From the NCBI GenBank assembly GCA_031257995.1, contig JAIRNN010000099.1:1-6530 (forward strand): 6,530 nt of DNA. Reading direction: 5' to 3'. The position numbers were made by a program, and so were the translations under genes. A model generated the notes under the pieces. That model saw only the letters and a program-made list of their open reading frames with translations, was not told the DNA's origin and did no database searches. Numbering within the stretch: the first letter of the stretch is position 1; each line of letters starts with the position of its first letter. This DNA comes from Spirochaetaceae bacterium. GTDB taxonomy: Bacteria > Spirochaetota > Spirochaetia > Treponematales > Breznakiellaceae. Of the stretch, positions 5,872 to 6,530 are shown piece after piece.

Positions 5872-6037
5872 ACGCCCCGCCGCTTAGTGCTGCCGGAACC
5901 ACCGCCAGCCGGGACCGTTGCGAGGAGTCCGTCCGCGCCGCCGTCGCTATCCGCCACGCCATGCCGGGGAGCTTCCCCTGGATCTCCTCGATGTTGCCGC
6001 ATGCCTGCGCGTCCCCACGGACGAAGGAGGCGCGTCC
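5828..6037 (-). pseudogene. Possible 3' remnant of a minus-strand gene, unrecognised
   Basis: The minus-strand frame from about 6037 to TAA 5830-5828 is open for 69 codons and reads protein-like in its first part (GNIEEIQGKLPGMAWRIATA). Going upstream it enters the tandem repeat and hits TAG (6040-6038), so no complete gene exists. Plus-strand frames over the same bases are also open, which GC-rich DNA often allows. This is only a weak candidate. The rest of 5872-6009 shows nothing else I can support. Confidence 0.18.
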
Positions 6038-6181
6038 CTACGGACGAAGGAGCCGCGTCCCTACGGACGAAGGAGGCGCGTCCCCACGGACGAAGGAGGC
6101 GCGTCCCTACGGACGAAGGAGCCGCGTCCCTACGGACGAAGGAGCCGCGTCCCTACGGACGAAGGAGCCGCGTCCCCACGG
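6010..6181. repeat. 23-bp tandem repeat, 7.5 copies, each a small hairpin
   Basis: Seven complete 23-bp units start at 6010, 6033, 6056, 6079, 6102, 6125 and 6148, and an 11-bp partial starts at 6171. Each unit is stem CGTCC, loop CYAC, stem GGACG, tail AAGGAGSCG. Only two positions vary (unit base 7 C/T, base 21 G/C). In order the units are C/G, T/C, T/G, C/G, T/C, T/C, T/C, then C in the partial copy. Units 1-2 equal units 4-5, suggesting duplication of a three-unit (69-bp) block. There are no spacers, so it is not a CRISPR array. Confidence 0.95.
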
Positions 6182-6299
6182 TTGCAGAGAGAACGCCGTA
6201 CCGCGTTTGGGAGAACGCCGCAGGCAGCGGCTTCGGGGGCGCGGGTCTCGGCGGCCGAACGTTCGTTCGCGTCATCTTCGCGCGGACCGAACCCCGGGG
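6182..6299 (+). other. Possible degenerate IS3 OrfA 3' end
   Basis: IS3 elements carry orfA just before orfB. In this stretch, fragments spread over different frames recall the end of an OrfA (ENAV..RLGE, then SFASSSRGP), and the frame holding SFASSSRGP ends with TGA at 6317-6319, overlapping the start of the OrfB region as orfA usually does. No helix-turn-helix or leucine zipper can be read continuously, so this is at most a decayed copy. Confidence is low. Confidence 0.2.
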
Positions 6300-6530
6300 A
6301 AGGCGTACCGGTTTATTGAGAGAGAACCAGGGGCAGTGCACCGTCAGGGAGACGGCCGGAATATTCGGGGTCAGTAGCGGCGCCTGCTACAAGCGGGTGA
6401 AGCGGCAGGGAGTGTCATCGCGGCGGGAGGAGGAGGACGCGGAACCGGCGCGCCTTGTTCGGGAGATCGCGGGGCGGCATCATTACCGGTATGGCAGTCC
6501 GCGGGTGAGGGAAACCCTGAGGCGGGACTA
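6300..6530 (+). CDS. IS3-family transposase OrfB, 5' part, frameshifted, cut by window end
   Basis: N-terminal region of an IS3-family DDE transposase (OrfB), which moves the insertion sequence. KAYRFIE is read from 6300 in one frame. From 6328 the frame one base further on gives QGQCTVRETAGIFGVSSGA and then, before the edge, LVREIAGRHHYRYGSPRVRE, the HTH_21-type segment (h..YG..R....L) typical of IS3 OrfB. The catalytic DDE residues lie beyond the window. Compared with the family start YRFIEENQGQ, the DNA reads GAGAGAGAAC where GAGGAGAAC is expected, so one extra base in a GA run breaks the frame. No ATG precedes KAYRFIE (the codon before it is GGG); a TTG at 6316 is the only in-frame substitute start close to the second part. 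The copy is probably inactive unless the shift is programmed. Confidence 0.72.

Noticed and set aside
6010..6181. CRISPR array
   Set aside because: The 23-bp units abut directly with no spacers, so this is a simple tandem repeat.
5918..6377. Two overlapping plus-strand ORFs (133 and 138 residues) through the tandem repeat
   Set aside because: They are different frames of the same repeat and share the same repeated peptide. A 23-bp unit without stops opens all three frames, and there is no start signal or domain, apart from a few OrfB residues at the end of one.

Overview
The window looks like an accessory (mobile-element-rich) stretch of a bacterial chromosome. It is moderately GC-rich for most of its length and visibly more GC-rich from about 5780 onward. 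Stop codons are consistent with the standard bacterial code (TGA, TAA and TAG all end genes here), ribosome binding sites are of the GGAGG type, and promoters match sigma-70. I suspect a host-associated spirochaete (Treponema-like), because the coiled-coil/nuclease-fold protein and the IS3 transposase are the kind I associate with that group. This is recollection, not proof.

Layout from left to right. Positions 1-230 hold no convincing gene, only protein-like open frames running leftward. At 231-262 is a near-perfect inverted repeat (13-bp arms, 6-bp centre) laid out like a Xer/dif crossover site. It lies just upstream of two overlapping tyrosine recombinase genes (286-1254 and 1244-2266), both with a complete catalytic set and a XerC/XerD-like C-terminal HPR motif. 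After a gene-free gap with a good promoter (2431-2459) comes a small gene for a repeat-rich coiled coil fused to a PD-(D/E)XK nuclease-like domain. Its original ATG frame (2479) is cut by an in-frame TGA at 2536, leaving an open frame from a GTG at 2554 to 3252.

A second consensus promoter (3516-3544) sits so close to the next start codon that the mRNA should be leaderless or nearly so. It drives a family GH31 alpha-xylosidase of the YicI type (3553-5646) whose catalytic residues are intact but which lacks the distal C-terminal domain (about 100 residues). Homology stops abruptly near 5630. From there the DNA changes character: a small minus-strand ORF, three consecutive GC-rich hairpins (5783-5871), a 23-bp tandem repeat with seven and a half copies (6010-6181), and the start of an IS3-family transposase OrfB (about 6300 to the window end) with an apparent one-base insertion.

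The two recombinases plus the site form the one clear functional module. The GH31 enzyme would release xylose from alpha-xylosides in the cytoplasm, but no transporter or regulator for it is in view and it may be decaying. The right end looks like a junction between a truncated housekeeping gene and repeat/insertion-sequence DNA.
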